NCBI GenBank assembly: GCA_942492115.1
Contig: CALODL010000015.1
Span: forward strand, 124,001 to 188,000
Source of the DNA: CALODL01 sp942492115
GTDB taxonomy: Bacteria > Planctomycetota > Phycisphaerae > UBA1845 > CAIVHJ01
Direction: 5' to 3'
DNA length: 64,000 nucleotides
Of this stretch, positions 52,488 to 62,388 are shown piece by piece. The position numbers and the translations under genes were made by a program. Every line of letters starts with the position of its first letter. Within the stretch, counting starts at the first letter, position 1. The notes beneath the pieces were generated by a model, which worked only from the letters and a program-made list of their open reading frames with translations, made no database searches and had not been told where the DNA came from.

Positions 52488-53378
52488 ATGGAACTGCCCG
52501 TCATCACCTCATCCGAATCCCGTCGTCGGCTGCCGCCGTGGCTCAAACGGCCGTTGCCCTTCGGTGATTTCAGTGCCACCCGCCGCATCGTCGCAGACAG
52601 TGGCGTAGCGACGGTGTGCGAGGACGCCAAGTGCCCCAATCTTTCCGAATGCTGGTCCAAGGGCACGGCGACTTTCATGATCATGGGCCACAACTGCACG
52701 CGACGGTGTGCGTTTTGTGCCGTCGAGACCGGCCGCCCCACGCCGCTCGAACTCGACGAACCGCAGCGGCTTGCCGATGCGGTCGGCCAGATGGGCCTCA
52801 AACACGTGGTCATCACCGCGGTTGCACGTGATGATCTCGCCGATGACGGTGCCGGTCACTTCGCCGCATGCGTCACCGCAATTCGCACGGCTGCTCCATC
52901 CACGACCATCGAAGTCCTGCCGGCCGACTTTCACAACAACCAGGAGTGGATTGCACAACTGGTCACTGCCAAACCGGATATTTACAACCACAACATCGAA
53001 ACCGTCGAGCGTCTGCACCCGACGATTCGTCCACAGGCGCGCTATGAACGTTCACTGGGCGTCCTGCAGTCCATCAAGGATCTCGATCCGACGATGCCGA
53101 CGAAAACCGGCATCATGGTCGGTCTTGGCGAAACCGAGGACGAACTCAACACGACGTTCGCCGATCTTCAGGCGGTCGGCTGCGACATCCTCACGATCGG
53201 CCAGTACCTGCGCCCCGGCCCGCAATATGCTGAAATCGAACGCTTCTACCGCCCCGAGGAGTTCGATGCCCTGGCCGACGACGCCCGTCGTCTGGGGTTC
53301 CGCTACGTCGCCTCCGGGCCGTTCATTCGCAGCAGCTACAACGCGGGTGAAGTGTTCGATGCGTTGGTAGGCCGGTAG
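52488..53378 (+). CDS. lipA: Lipoyl synthase
   Basis: 296 residues of a radical-SAM enzyme inserting two sulfurs into octanoyl groups. The auxiliary cluster Cys are at 44, 49 and 55 (CEDAKCPNLSEC) and the radical-SAM CxxxCxxC at 70, 74 and 77 (CTRRCAFC). The C-terminal RSSYNAGE, whose Ser holds the auxiliary cluster, is present. Complete by length. Confidence 0.96.
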   Translation: MELPVITSSESRRRLPPWLKRPLPFGDFSATRRIVADSGVATVCEDAKCPNLSECWSKGTATFMIMGHNCTRRCAFCAVETGRPTPLELDEPQRLADAVGQMGLKHVVITAVARDDLADDGAGHFAACVTAIRTAAPSTTIEVLPADFHNNQEWIAQLVTAKPDIYNHNIETVERLHPTIRPQARYERSLGVLQSIKDLDPTMPTKTGIMVGLGETEDELNTTFADLQAVGCDILTIGQYLRPGPQYAEIERFYRPEEFDALADDARRLGFRYVASGPFIRSSYNAGEVFDALVGR

Positions 53379-53586
53379 CACCAGATTACGACCCTCCGCG
53401 ACACCGTCTCACAGTGTCCTGTCTCAAGCACTACGAACGCCGCAGTGGTGTGTCTCATGATTTGCTGGAGGGTGCGCCGGATCGCGGCTCCGCAGGTATC
53501 CGAGACACGGTGCCGCGGGCCGCGCAGCATGCTGTGCCGCAGTCCGCGGCGGACATGTGGGAATCAGACTCGAGCCTAAAGACCGG

Positions 53587-54405
53587 CTAGTGATCCAGTT
53601 CGATGATCACAGGCCCGGCACACTCCGGATCCACCTTGCTCACCCGGGGGTCGTCAGCCAGGCGGGCGATGCCGAGAGCGGTGGCCTGCCCCGAAAACGC
53701 CGTGGCGAAATCGAGGCGACTCGAGACTACGAAATCATCACCGAGAGCCTCGATGACGCTGGTCACGAGTTGCCCTTGTGCCTGATCATGACCATCGATC
53801 TTGTGCAGGCTCACAAGCACCTGTATCCGAGCATCCGCGCGCGTCTCGAGGACCGTGTACACATCAGGATTGATCCGCCCGGCATACGGCCCGCGGCTTG
53901 GCGGTACGGCATGGACGTCCTCGGGAGGCGCTGGAAACGTGACCGTGCGTGCGGTGCGCGGCACGGCCACAGCGTGATATGGATGGGTCAGTGCCATGGT
54001 CACCATGCAATACGGCCCGGGAATACGCTCGCGGGCCCGCACGAGCAACTCGGTGCCGGTATCCTCGACAGCGGTAATCTCGATATCGAAGCCACCGCTC
54101 ATCTGTTGTCCCTGGCTCATGACCACGACCAACTCATTGGCGAAGTCCACGGCAGGCAGGCTGGACGTCGCATCAGGAGTGCCCTGGAGTTGTGCCCAGA
54201 TCATGCTCCACGTCCGCTCGTCGCGTATGACCAACTGCTTGCGCTCGGCAAGCGCACAACTGCCATGAGCCAGATCACGCACGGGAACCGACTCGCGACC
54301 GTGCTCCACGCGATCGGTATCAACCGATTCGACCGTCTTACACGCGGGAACAACTGTCAGCAATACGGCCGCGGCAAGACAGGGCAGAGTTTTGCAGGAG
54401 CGCAT
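53587..54405 (-). CDS. Lipoprotein with PrcB-like and inhibitor-I9-like domains
   Basis: 272 residues. Lipoprotein signal (LAAAVLLTVVPAC). Residues about 55-160 match the PrcB C-terminal domain, seen in treponemal protease-complex subunits: VIRDERTWSMIWAQL, VDFANELVVVMSQGQQMSGG and HPYHAVAVPRT. Residues 180-272 resemble an inhibitor-I9/subtilisin-propeptide module (DARIQVLVSLH, ARLADDPRVSKVDPE). Both domains bind or restrain proteases, so an envelope protease regulator is plausible, but no protease gene is adjacent. Confidence 0.65.
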   Translation of the reverse strand: MRSCKTLPCLAAAVLLTVVPACKTVESVDTDRVEHGRESVPVRDLAHGSCALAERKQLVIRDERTWSMIWAQLQGTPDATSSLPAVDFANELVVVMSQGQQMSGGFDIEITAVEDTGTELLVRARERIPGPYCMVTMALTHPYHAVAVPRTARTVTFPAPPEDVHAVPPSRGPYAGRINPDVYTVLETRADARIQVLVSLHKIDGHDQAQGQLVTSVIEALGDDFVVSSRLDFATAFSGQATALGIARLADDPRVSKVDPECAGPVIIELDH

Positions 54406-54418
54406 GGTGATGTCTTTC

Positions 54419-56011
54419 TCAGCTGGGCCCGGCGGCTCGCACTTCCGGGGTCACGCCGTCGAACTGCTCGAAGTTCTTGCGGAACAGCCCTGCAAGATGG
54501 GCGGCTTTGGCATCGTAGGCCTCCGAATCATCCCACGATGACCGCGGATTGAGTAATTCGGGAGGCACGGGCGGGCAACGCAACGGGATCTCCAGACCGA
54601 AAACAGGATCCGTGGTGTACTCGACGTCGTCGAGGTGCCCGGACAACGCCTGCGTGAGCATTTCACGCGTATAGGGTAGGTTCATTCGCCGCCCTACGCC
54701 GTACGGGCCACCGCACCATCCCGTGTTGACCAGCCAGCACCGCACATTGTGCCGCGCCAGACGGTCGCCCAGCATCTTAGCGTAGACCATCGGACGGCGT
54801 GTGAAGAATGGTGCGCCAAACAACGTGCTGAAGGTCGCCTGTGGCTCGGTGACACCGGCCTCGGTGCCCGCGACTTTTGCGGTATATCCTGAGAGGAAGT
54901 GGTACATCGCCTGCGACGCGTTCAGACGCGAGATCGGCGGCAATACGCCAAATGCATCGCAGGTCAGGAACACGACATTGCGCGGATGGTCTCCGACGCC
55001 CTGGTAGGCGACGTTGTCGATGTAGTCGAGTGGGTAAGCCGCGCGGGTATTCTCTGTCAAACTGTCGTCGGCGAAGTCCGGCGCCCGACTGTCGGGATTG
55101 ATCACAACGTTTTCGAGGACGGATGCAAAACGCAAAGCATTGTAGATCTGCGGTTCGTTCTTCTTGGACAGGTTGATGCACTTGGCATAGCAACCACCTT
55201 CAAAGTTGAACACTCCGGTGTCACTCCAGCCATGCTCGTCGTCGCCGATGAGCAATCGATCAGGATCCGCCGACAGCGTTGTCTTGCCTGTACCGCTCAG
55301 CCCGAAGAACAGGGCCGTATCACCGTTCTCGCCGATATTGGCCGAACAGTGCATCGGCAGGACCTTGCGATCCGGCAACAGGTGGTTGAGGATGGTGAAC
55401 GCACTTTTCTTGATCTCGCCGCCATATTCGGTTCCGCCGATGAGCACCATGCGCTGCTCGAAATCGAGGACGATGAACGTCCCGCTGCGGGTCCCGTGAC
55501 GCTTGGGGTCAGCCTTGAAGTGTGCCAGGTCGATGATGGTGAACTGTGGTTCGTGCTCGAGCGTCTTGACGGGCGCCGGCCGCACGAGCATGGTCCGGGC
55601 GAACAGGCTCTGCCAGGCCAGCTCGGTCATGACGCGAACCGGCATCGTGTATTCGGCGTCTGCTCCGGCAAGAAGATCCTGTACGAAGACCTCCTTGCCG
55701 CGCATGTACTCGATCATGTCCGACCGCAACTGGTCGAAATACTTGCGTTCGATGGGTCGATTGATCGCGCCCCAGTCGATCACGTCCCCTGACGGGCCGC
55801 CTTCGACAATGAACTTGTCCTTGGGGGAACGGCCCGTGTGTTCACCGGTTGTCACGGCCACCGAGCCACGCATGGAGATCTGGCCCTCGCCGCGTACCAC
55901 AAAATGTTCCATCAAGGCGGCCGGCGGAAGGTTCCAGTAGGCCGTACCGACATCGCCGAGTCCCTGATGCTGCAAGCCAAACTTGCTCGGATTGACGCCC
56001 TTGGTTTCCAC
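54419..56011 (-). CDS. pckA: Phosphoenolpyruvate carboxykinase (ATP)
   Basis: 530 residues. It converts oxaloacetate and ATP to phosphoenolpyruvate, CO2 and ADP. The P-loop is GLSGTGKTTLSADPDR, with the metal/oxaloacetate motifs TEYGGEIKKSAF and LLIGDDEHGWSD and the arginine region LPYTREMLTQAL. ATP-type by these motifs, not the GTP type. Starts 193 bp from the ABC operon, divergent. Confidence 0.96.
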   Translation of the reverse strand: METKGVNPSKFGLQHQGLGDVGTAYWNLPPAALMEHFVVRGEGQISMRGSVAVTTGEHTGRSPKDKFIVEGGPSGDVIDWGAINRPIERKYFDQLRSDMIEYMRGKEVFVQDLLAGADAEYTMPVRVMTELAWQSLFARTMLVRPAPVKTLEHEPQFTIIDLAHFKADPKRHGTRSGTFIVLDFEQRMVLIGGTEYGGEIKKSAFTILNHLLPDRKVLPMHCSANIGENGDTALFFGLSGTGKTTLSADPDRLLIGDDEHGWSDTGVFNFEGGCYAKCINLSKKNEPQIYNALRFASVLENVVINPDSRAPDFADDSLTENTRAAYPLDYIDNVAYQGVGDHPRNVVFLTCDAFGVLPPISRLNASQAMYHFLSGYTAKVAGTEAGVTEPQATFSTLFGAPFFTRRPMVYAKMLGDRLARHNVRCWLVNTGWCGGPYGVGRRMNLPYTREMLTQALSGHLDDVEYTTDPVFGLEIPLRCPPVPPELLNPRSSWDDSEAYDAKAAHLAGLFRKNFEQFDGVTPEVRAAGPS

Positions 56012-56204
56012 GATCGTGCTCCTAGTGCTAGCTCACTTCCCTGCCCCTGCGTCGCATTCTCTGAATGCATGTGGGCGTGCAACGCGTCTTGTATGGCAAG
56101 ACACCTTGACAAGCAACCTGTACCAACCTAATTATGCCACAAGAGGATGCGTCAAGAACAAGGGATTGTACACCACGACTGACGTGACGCTGACGGACTG
56201 GCGC

Positions 56205-57158
56205 ATGCAAGCTGACCGCCCCATGATCGAAGTCAAGGACCTGACCAAGCTGTTTGGCGCGGTCACGGCCCTGGACCGCATCAGCTTTGAAGTACAAGCT
56301 GGACAAATCGTTGGGTTCCTGGGCCCCAATGGCGCAGGCAAGACGACGACCCTGCGGATCCTCACCGGTTACGTGCCCGCCGACGATGGTGCGGCGCGCA
56401 TCGCCGGCCATGACGTCTTCACCGATTCGCGCCGTGTCCGTCAACACATCGGATACCTGCCCGAATCAACGCCACTCTATAACGATATGCGCGTGCATGA
56501 GTACCTGCGCTACCGCGCCCGCCTCAAGGGCGTTGGGGCGCGCGACGTCGAACGCAGCATTTCCGAGGTCGCCGAGCGCTGCTGGGTCTCGGATTTTATC
56601 AACAGGCTCATCGGACAATTGTCCAAGGGTATGCGGCAACGCGTGGGGCTGGCCGACGCATTGATCCACGATCCGGACATTCTGTTCCTCGACGAGCCGA
56701 CGATCGGGCTCGACCCGACCCAGATCCGCCAGACCCGGGACCTCATCGCCGAGTTGGCGCGCAAGCACACCGTCATGCTCAGTTCGCACATCCTCTCGGA
56801 CATCGAGGCGTTGTGTTCACATGTGGTCATCATTGCCTCCGGGCGCGTGGTCGCCAGTGGCAACCCCCGCAAACTGTCCACCGAACTCAGCCAGTCATCC
56901 AAGCTCATCGCTGAAATCAGCGGACCGCAGGACGCCGTCACGACCGCGATCCACAACATCGCAGGAGTCAAATCGGTCGACGCAACGGCCGACGATGGAT
57001 GGTGTCGCCTGGTGATCGAGTCCGAACCGCATGTCGATATCCGCGAAGTCCTGTTCAAGTTGACCGCAGACAACGGCTGGAGCCTGCGCGAGATGCGCCG
57101 CGAGGTGGGCAGTCTGGAAGATTATTTCGTGAGGATCGTCGCACAGCAACAGGCATAG
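56205..57158 (+). CDS. ABC transporter ATP-binding protein (GldA-like)
   Basis: 317 residues (ATG 56205; a second ATG at 56223 gives MIEVKDLTKLFG and is equally likely). Walker A GPNGAGKTTTL, signature LSKGMRQRVGLADAL, Walker B ILFLDEPTIGLD and the switch His in TVMLSSHILSD. The C-terminal 90 residues are the extension common in ABC-2 exporters. First gene of a four-gene export operon with a permease, a GldG-like protein and a DUF4340 protein. Confidence 0.92.
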   Translation: MQADRPMIEVKDLTKLFGAVTALDRISFEVQAGQIVGFLGPNGAGKTTTLRILTGYVPADDGAARIAGHDVFTDSRRVRQHIGYLPESTPLYNDMRVHEYLRYRARLKGVGARDVERSISEVAERCWVSDFINRLIGQLSKGMRQRVGLADALIHDPDILFLDEPTIGLDPTQIRQTRDLIAELARKHTVMLSSHILSDIEALCSHVVIIASGRVVASGNPRKLSTELSQSSKLIAEISGPQDAVTTAIHNIAGVKSVDATADDGWCRLVIESEPHVDIREVLFKLTADNGWSLREMRREVGSLEDYFVRIVAQQQA

Positions 57159-57182
57159 TACACAGGACCCGGCAAACGACCC

Positions 57183-57902
57183 ATGAACAGCTCTTTGACC
57201 ATTGCGCTCCGCGAACTCCGCAGTTTTCTGCTGTCGCCCATCGGCTACGTCGTCGCCGTCATCTTTCTGGCCTTCAACGGGTACACGTTTGGAGTCTACA
57301 TTCTCAAACCTGGTGCGGAGGCCTCGCTACGCCCGTTTTTCAACGGGGTCTTGCCACTGGGAATGCTGATCATCATCCCCATGCTGACGATGCGCCTGAT
57401 CAGCGAGGAATTCCGCAGCGGCACGATCGAGACCCTGATGACCACACCGATCAGCGATGCTGCGGTCGTCGCGGGCAAATTCATCGGCACTTTTGCGTTC
57501 TTCGTCCTTCTGGTGCTGACGACGATCCCTTATCTCGTAGCCGTCACGCTGTATGGCGACCCGGACTGGGGTGGAGTGTGGGTCGGTTACATGGGGGTTC
57601 TGCTCATGGGCGCCCTGTACATTGCCATCGGGCTGTTTTTCTCTGCGTGTACATCGAATCAGATCATCGCAGTGATCTGCAGCTTCAGCGTGCTTGCCGT
57701 TCTCGCCGCCCTCATGCCCGGAATCGTACCTCATGTCCATGACACCTTGCGTATCGTGCTGCAGCACCTGTCGATCGGCCACCAGTTCGGCGAGTTCGTC
57801 CAGGGCACCATCAGCCTCAGCAGCGTGACTTTTTTCGTGACCACGACCAGCGTCATGCTGTTCGCGGCCACCAAGGTCCTGGAATCCAGACGGTGGCGCT
57901 GA
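57183..57902 (+). CDS. ABC-2-type permease (GldF-like)
   Basis: 239 residues with six predicted membrane helices, for example SPIGYVVAVIFLAFNGYTFG, the second with GVLPLGMLIIIPMLTMRLIS, and the ABC-2 coupling motif RSGTIETLMTTPISD. It resembles GldF/NosY-type permeases and pairs with the ATPase 24 bp upstream. No substrate can be named. Confidence 0.9.
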   Translation: MNSSLTIALRELRSFLLSPIGYVVAVIFLAFNGYTFGVYILKPGAEASLRPFFNGVLPLGMLIIIPMLTMRLISEEFRSGTIETLMTTPISDAAVVAGKFIGTFAFFVLLVLTTIPYLVAVTLYGDPDWGGVWVGYMGVLLMGALYIAIGLFFSACTSNQIIAVICSFSVLAVLAALMPGIVPHVHDTLRIVLQHLSIGHQFGEFVQGTISLSSVTFFVTTTSVMLFAATKVLESRRWR

Positions 57903-57921
57903 GGCGCGCGGGAGAGCTACC

Positions 57922-60045
57922 TTGACCCTACAATTCAAGAACCGTCGCAAGACAGTCGGGACCATGGTGGCGGTCAGTATCGCCGTGGCCGTCGTGCTCA
58001 CTGCAGTACTACAGATGTGGGCATTTCAGTCCGGCCTGCGGTGGGACATGACCACCGCCGGCGTCAACTCACTCGATGCCGGCACACGCAAGTCCCTCGA
58101 TGCGCTGGGCGACCGCCGTATCAAGCTGACCAGCCTCTATAGTGAGCTCGATATCGAACACGACGCCCAGCGTCACTACCGCGAAGCCGTGGAGGGGTTG
58201 CTCGAATTATATCAGCGCGAGTACCCGCACATCGAAATCGAGTGGATCAATCCACTCAAGAAACAAGGTCGGCTCGCCGCTTTTATCGCCGAGATCCGCA
58301 GCTTACCGACGTTTCGCAGGACCACTGAACTGCACGATCGCGCAGTCGCGACATTCCGCAACGACATCGCACCACAGCTGGCTGAGGCGCTGGATGGCGT
58401 CATCAAAGAGCTGGCCGCGACGCCACCCTCCGGCGGTGACAAGAAGCAGATCGCAACTGAAATCAACAACCTGGTCATGGCCATAGAGGGCTGGATCTCT
58501 GTCACTGACGAGCTCAAGAACGCTCTCGCCGAGCAGGCCCGCGCGACGGTCCCCGACTATCCTGCGGCCATTCGCAACATCCGGAAGTTCTATGTCGAGA
58601 TAGGCAACAACTTCGACTTGTTCAGCCGGGTATATGTCGATCGTCAGCTGCAGGGCGATCTCTTGCCAGACAACATCAAGGCAATCCTGGTGCGCATGAC
58701 CGCAGCCCTGCAGCCGTTCACGGAACGGTTTGCAACCGAACAGGAGGCGTTGCAGAACGTCCCGCGCGTGGCCCTGAGTACACTCGAGGATGACATCCTG
58801 TCGGGCAATGCCGTCGTTGTTCAGACAACCGACAGCGCCGCAGCAATCACCTTCGAAGATATGTGGCCTCCACTGCGACCGGGCAGCGTCGTCGGCGCCG
58901 AGAACACGTCAGAACGACGCTTTGCGGGCACGTCGGCAGTGACGCGGGCGCTCCTGCAGCTGGAGCATAACGCCCGCCCCATGGTGTGCTTCGTGCGCTA
59001 CGGGGGCCCGCAACTGTTCAAGCCGTTCAACGTATTGAAGCCAAACGCAGGCCAGGGACCGCTGTTCGCACTCAAAGGAGAACTCGAAGCACACAACTTC
59101 CTTGTTGCGGAGTGGGACGTGGCGACCAACCAGACAGCCCCGGTGTTCGACCCTCCGCCCAGCCGCACGATCTACGTCGTGCTGCGCCCCGCACCAAGTC
59201 AAACGCCGGACGGATTGCAGTCGGGAAATGCACTCGGTCGCAAGGAGCGTGGTGCGGTTCTTGCAGCCGTCAGCGCCAGTGGCCGCGCGCTGTTCCTCAC
59301 GGGGTTCGACATGTTCTCACCGGTGTACGAGTACCGTGAATACCTCAAGGCCAAGTGGGGTATAACTGTCGACGGTGGAACACTGATCGTCGAGGCCCTG
59401 CCCGGCTCGACGCCCAACCAGTGGACATTGCCCGATTCGATCGGCTTCCTGGTCAACAGGGCCGCGCTGGCTGATCACCCGGTCACGAATGACCTCGAGG
59501 CCGTCCGTCCGATGATCTTCCCGCTCCCCACCACCATGACGGGGACCGCCGCCCCACCGCAAGGCGTCACCGTGACCACGCTGGCCCACATTCCAGAAGA
59601 CCCCGACATCTGGGCGGTCCGAGATGTCGCCGATCTCATCAAGTCCTACGATAGCTCTACGACATCTTCTGGCCGCTCGATTACACGCGAAGAGACGGGC
59701 GGCGTCACCGGTTCATTCCCGATGGTCATGACCAGTGAAACCGATGACCACAAGATCGTCGTCGTGGCCAGCGGCGAAAAATTCATCGAAGACAGATTCA
59801 TCGCCGCTCAACAGGTGGCTAACAAGTATGAGCGGTTGGCGCCCGGAAACTATGCGCTGTTTCTCAACCTGCTCTATTATCTCGACGATGCCAGCCAGTG
59901 GATTGGAGTGGCCTCGCCACTTGATCGCTCGCGACTGGACATGACACCGCGAGCCATTGCCTGGTGGCGCGCGCTGGTCGTGGCGATACTGCCTGGCCTG
60001 GTTGCGATCGCAGGGTTCGTCACCTGGCGATGCCGACGACATTAG
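57922..60045 (+). CDS. GldG-like ABC-associated substrate protein
   Basis: 707 residues from a TTG start. One N-terminal helix (VGTMVAVSIAVAVVLTAVLQ), a large extracellular/periplasmic part with the auxiliary ABC domain (LDALGDRRIKLTSLYSE, DVATNQTAPVFDPPP, IYVVLRPAPSQTPDGLQ), a coiled region around residues 140-230 and a C-terminal helix (ALVVAILPGLVAIAGFVTW). Same architecture as GldG. In Bacteroidetes GldAFG serves gliding; in planctomycetes its cargo is unknown. Confidence 0.85.
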   Translation: MTLQFKNRRKTVGTMVAVSIAVAVVLTAVLQMWAFQSGLRWDMTTAGVNSLDAGTRKSLDALGDRRIKLTSLYSELDIEHDAQRHYREAVEGLLELYQREYPHIEIEWINPLKKQGRLAAFIAEIRSLPTFRRTTELHDRAVATFRNDIAPQLAEALDGVIKELAATPPSGGDKKQIATEINNLVMAIEGWISVTDELKNALAEQARATVPDYPAAIRNIRKFYVEIGNNFDLFSRVYVDRQLQGDLLPDNIKAILVRMTAALQPFTERFATEQEALQNVPRVALSTLEDDILSGNAVVVQTTDSAAAITFEDMWPPLRPGSVVGAENTSERRFAGTSAVTRALLQLEHNARPMVCFVRYGGPQLFKPFNVLKPNAGQGPLFALKGELEAHNFLVAEWDVATNQTAPVFDPPPSRTIYVVLRPAPSQTPDGLQSGNALGRKERGAVLAAVSASGRALFLTGFDMFSPVYEYREYLKAKWGITVDGGTLIVEALPGSTPNQWTLPDSIGFLVNRAALADHPVTNDLEAVRPMIFPLPTTMTGTAAPPQGVTVTTLAHIPEDPDIWAVRDVADLIKSYDSSTTSSGRSITREETGGVTGSFPMVMTSETDDHKIVVVASGEKFIEDRFIAAQQVANKYERLAPGNYALFLNLLYYLDDASQWIGVASPLDRSRLDMTPRAIAWWRALVVAILPGLVAIAGFVTWRCRRH

Positions 60046-60106
60046 GCTCGACCCAGGTGGCCTGGGCGTCCGGCCCGCGCGACCACAGGATCAGAATGGC
60101 GATCCC

Positions 60107-62338
60107 ATGAACTTCAAGACCACCATCATCCTCGCATGCATTGCCATCGGCGTGTGCGCGGGCTACGTGCTGTGGCGGGGCCGCACACCACAGCCCGCAG
60201 ACAGTACAGCCGCCCCCCCGGCGCGCCTGCTGTCGCTTGTTGATGACACCGAGATCGAACGGATCGAGTACACCCGCGGCCACGCCGCCCCCATGGTGTT
60301 CGTCCGTGACGGCGAACGCTGGAACCTGGCGGCGCCGCAGGCCTGTCGAGCCACCGCGTGGATGGTCAATGAACTCATCATTGCCCTGAAAGGGCTCGAC
60401 GTCGCTGCAGCCCATGACCTCGGCGCGTCCGGCAGCCCAACGCTCGAGCAGGCAGGCATCCTCCCGCAACCCGTCGCCAGGCTGGTTTTGACTACGACGA
60501 CGGGCATTCGATTCGAGATCCTCATTGGTAAGCCGCTGCTGTCCAGTTCGACAACCTATGCCTATTGCCCGGCTGATGCCGGACGGCTCGCGGTGGTCGC
60601 CCGTGACTTCACCGAGATCCTCGAACGCACGCCGATGCAGTATCGTGACCACCGGCTGTTTGATTTCGCCGCCGAATCGGCAGTTGGCATCACGGTGGTC
60701 CGGCATGACGACGGCCAGGAGACGCGTTGCACGCTGGAGCGCCGCGCACATGGATGGTGGTTCACCGCTCCGTTCGAAGCCCGTGCACAGGACAATCGGA
60801 TCGATTCCATGATCAGCGGTGCTGAACGGCTGTGGGTCAGTGAGTGGGTTGATGAATCGGACAACGACCTGGCCCACTATGGTCTCGCGCCGCCAGCGCT
60901 CGAGGTGCACATCACATGCGATAACGCGGGCACACCCACGACCTCCAGCCTGCTGATCTCCCGGCAGAACCCACTGACCGACCCTGCACAGGTCTACGTC
61001 GCCCGCGACGGACAGGCAGGGGTTGGACTCATCGGCACCCGCGACGCAGCGCAGTTCGAACCCCGCCTCGATGACTGGCGCGACCTCGATCTCATCACAC
61101 AGCCACTGGCTGACGTGTCTGCATTGATCATCACCAACGATCACGGTGTCGTGAAACTGACGCGGCAGAATGACGCATGGTTCGTATCCACCGCCGATGA
61201 ACCTGCCCACCGCGAGATGATCGAGAGAAGGATAAAGGAACTCGAGGAACTCACCGCGGTCAGCTTCATCGCCCCGGTCACGGGAGCAGCGCTCGAACAA
61301 ATTGTCGCAACAGTCACACTCGAGTTCGATCACGGCGCTCCACTTGTCTTGAGCATCGGCCCGTTCAGCGACTCATCAGCCCGGCGGTTGCGCCTCGTGC
61401 AGGTCAGCGGTCGCACTGCAACGGCCAAGGTCAGGGTAGACGATGTGATGTGGGCTCTTCAGCCACTCAACGTGTTCTACGACCCCTATGTGGTTCACGA
61501 CACCCCGCAGCGTCTTCAGCGCCTCGAGGTGCACCGTCGTATCACCTCCCCGCCCGCGCGTCAGTTCTTCGTCCTCGAACGGACCCGTCTCGGCCTGTGG
61601 TCCATGACCCACCCGCCGCTTGGCCACGTGCGGCAAGACAGGGCCCAGACGCTGGCCGCCACACTCGCCGCATTGCAGGGCAGGCGCGTGCTCGAACCCG
61701 CGGCGCAACTCCGGGCAGTGTGGCCCGATCCGGACGCCCGCATCAGTTTGACGTTCGAGGCACCACCGGTTGTCGGCGATCGCGTTTCCACGGCGACGCC
61801 CACTGCAACGACGATCGCTCTCGAGCTGTACCACACCGACGAGCACACCTGGGCCCGACGCTCCGACCGCGAGCGCATTCACGAGATTTCGCGCACGACC
61901 TATGACACACTGTTGTCCGAGGTCATGCCGGAGAGATTGTGGAATATCGACCCGATTGCCGTACAGCGTGCATCGTGGGGGACATCGGACAATATGATCA
62001 CGCTGGAGCGGGATGGGAGTTTGTGGCGGTCCAGCGCTGATACGGACTTGCCCCTGGACCAGGAGAAGGTAAACGCTCATATCACCCGGTTGTGCAATTT
62101 GAGCACGTCTCGTTACGTCGTTTATGCCGACGCGAATCTCGCCGACTACAGCCTCGACAGCCCGACACATACACTGGAACTGCGCATGCGTGATGGTCAC
62201 GCGCATACACTCCGACTCACGGAACACCCGGTCGAAGACGTGGGCTACTGTGCGACACCCGATGATGGTTCGCGTGTATGCGTTGTTGGCGCCGACGCGG
62301 TCGAGCTGTGCTCGGAGGCGCTCAGCAGTCTCGAATAG
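60107..62338 (+). CDS. DUF4340 membrane-anchored protein
   Basis: 743 residues from ATG 60107; the frame to 59957 runs into the previous gene. An N-terminal helix (TTIILACIAIGVCAGYVLW) anchors a series of DUF4340-type beta domains (VDDTEIERIEYTRGHAAPMV, RDGERWNLAAP, LEQAGILPQPVARLVL, RQNDAWFVSTADEPAHREMI, ANLADYSLDSPTHTLELRM). DUF4340 proteins commonly sit next to GldG homologues. It ends the operon. Confidence 0.85.
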   Translation: MNFKTTIILACIAIGVCAGYVLWRGRTPQPADSTAAPPARLLSLVDDTEIERIEYTRGHAAPMVFVRDGERWNLAAPQACRATAWMVNELIIALKGLDVAAAHDLGASGSPTLEQAGILPQPVARLVLTTTTGIRFEILIGKPLLSSSTTYAYCPADAGRLAVVARDFTEILERTPMQYRDHRLFDFAAESAVGITVVRHDDGQETRCTLERRAHGWWFTAPFEARAQDNRIDSMISGAERLWVSEWVDESDNDLAHYGLAPPALEVHITCDNAGTPTTSSLLISRQNPLTDPAQVYVARDGQAGVGLIGTRDAAQFEPRLDDWRDLDLITQPLADVSALIITNDHGVVKLTRQNDAWFVSTADEPAHREMIERRIKELEELTAVSFIAPVTGAALEQIVATVTLEFDHGAPLVLSIGPFSDSSARRLRLVQVSGRTATAKVRVDDVMWALQPLNVFYDPYVVHDTPQRLQRLEVHRRITSPPARQFFVLERTRLGLWSMTHPPLGHVRQDRAQTLAATLAALQGRRVLEPAAQLRAVWPDPDARISLTFEAPPVVGDRVSTATPTATTIALELYHTDEHTWARRSDRERIHEISRTTYDTLLSEVMPERLWNIDPIAVQRASWGTSDNMITLERDGSLWRSSADTDLPLDQEKVNAHITRLCNLSTSRYVVYADANLADYSLDSPTHTLELRMRDGHAHTLRLTEHPVEDVGYCATPDDGSRVCVVGADAVELCSEALSSLE

Positions 62339-62388
62339 TGCACGCGAGCAACGAGAATGCCACACGTCAGAACCTGGTGATCAGGTCT

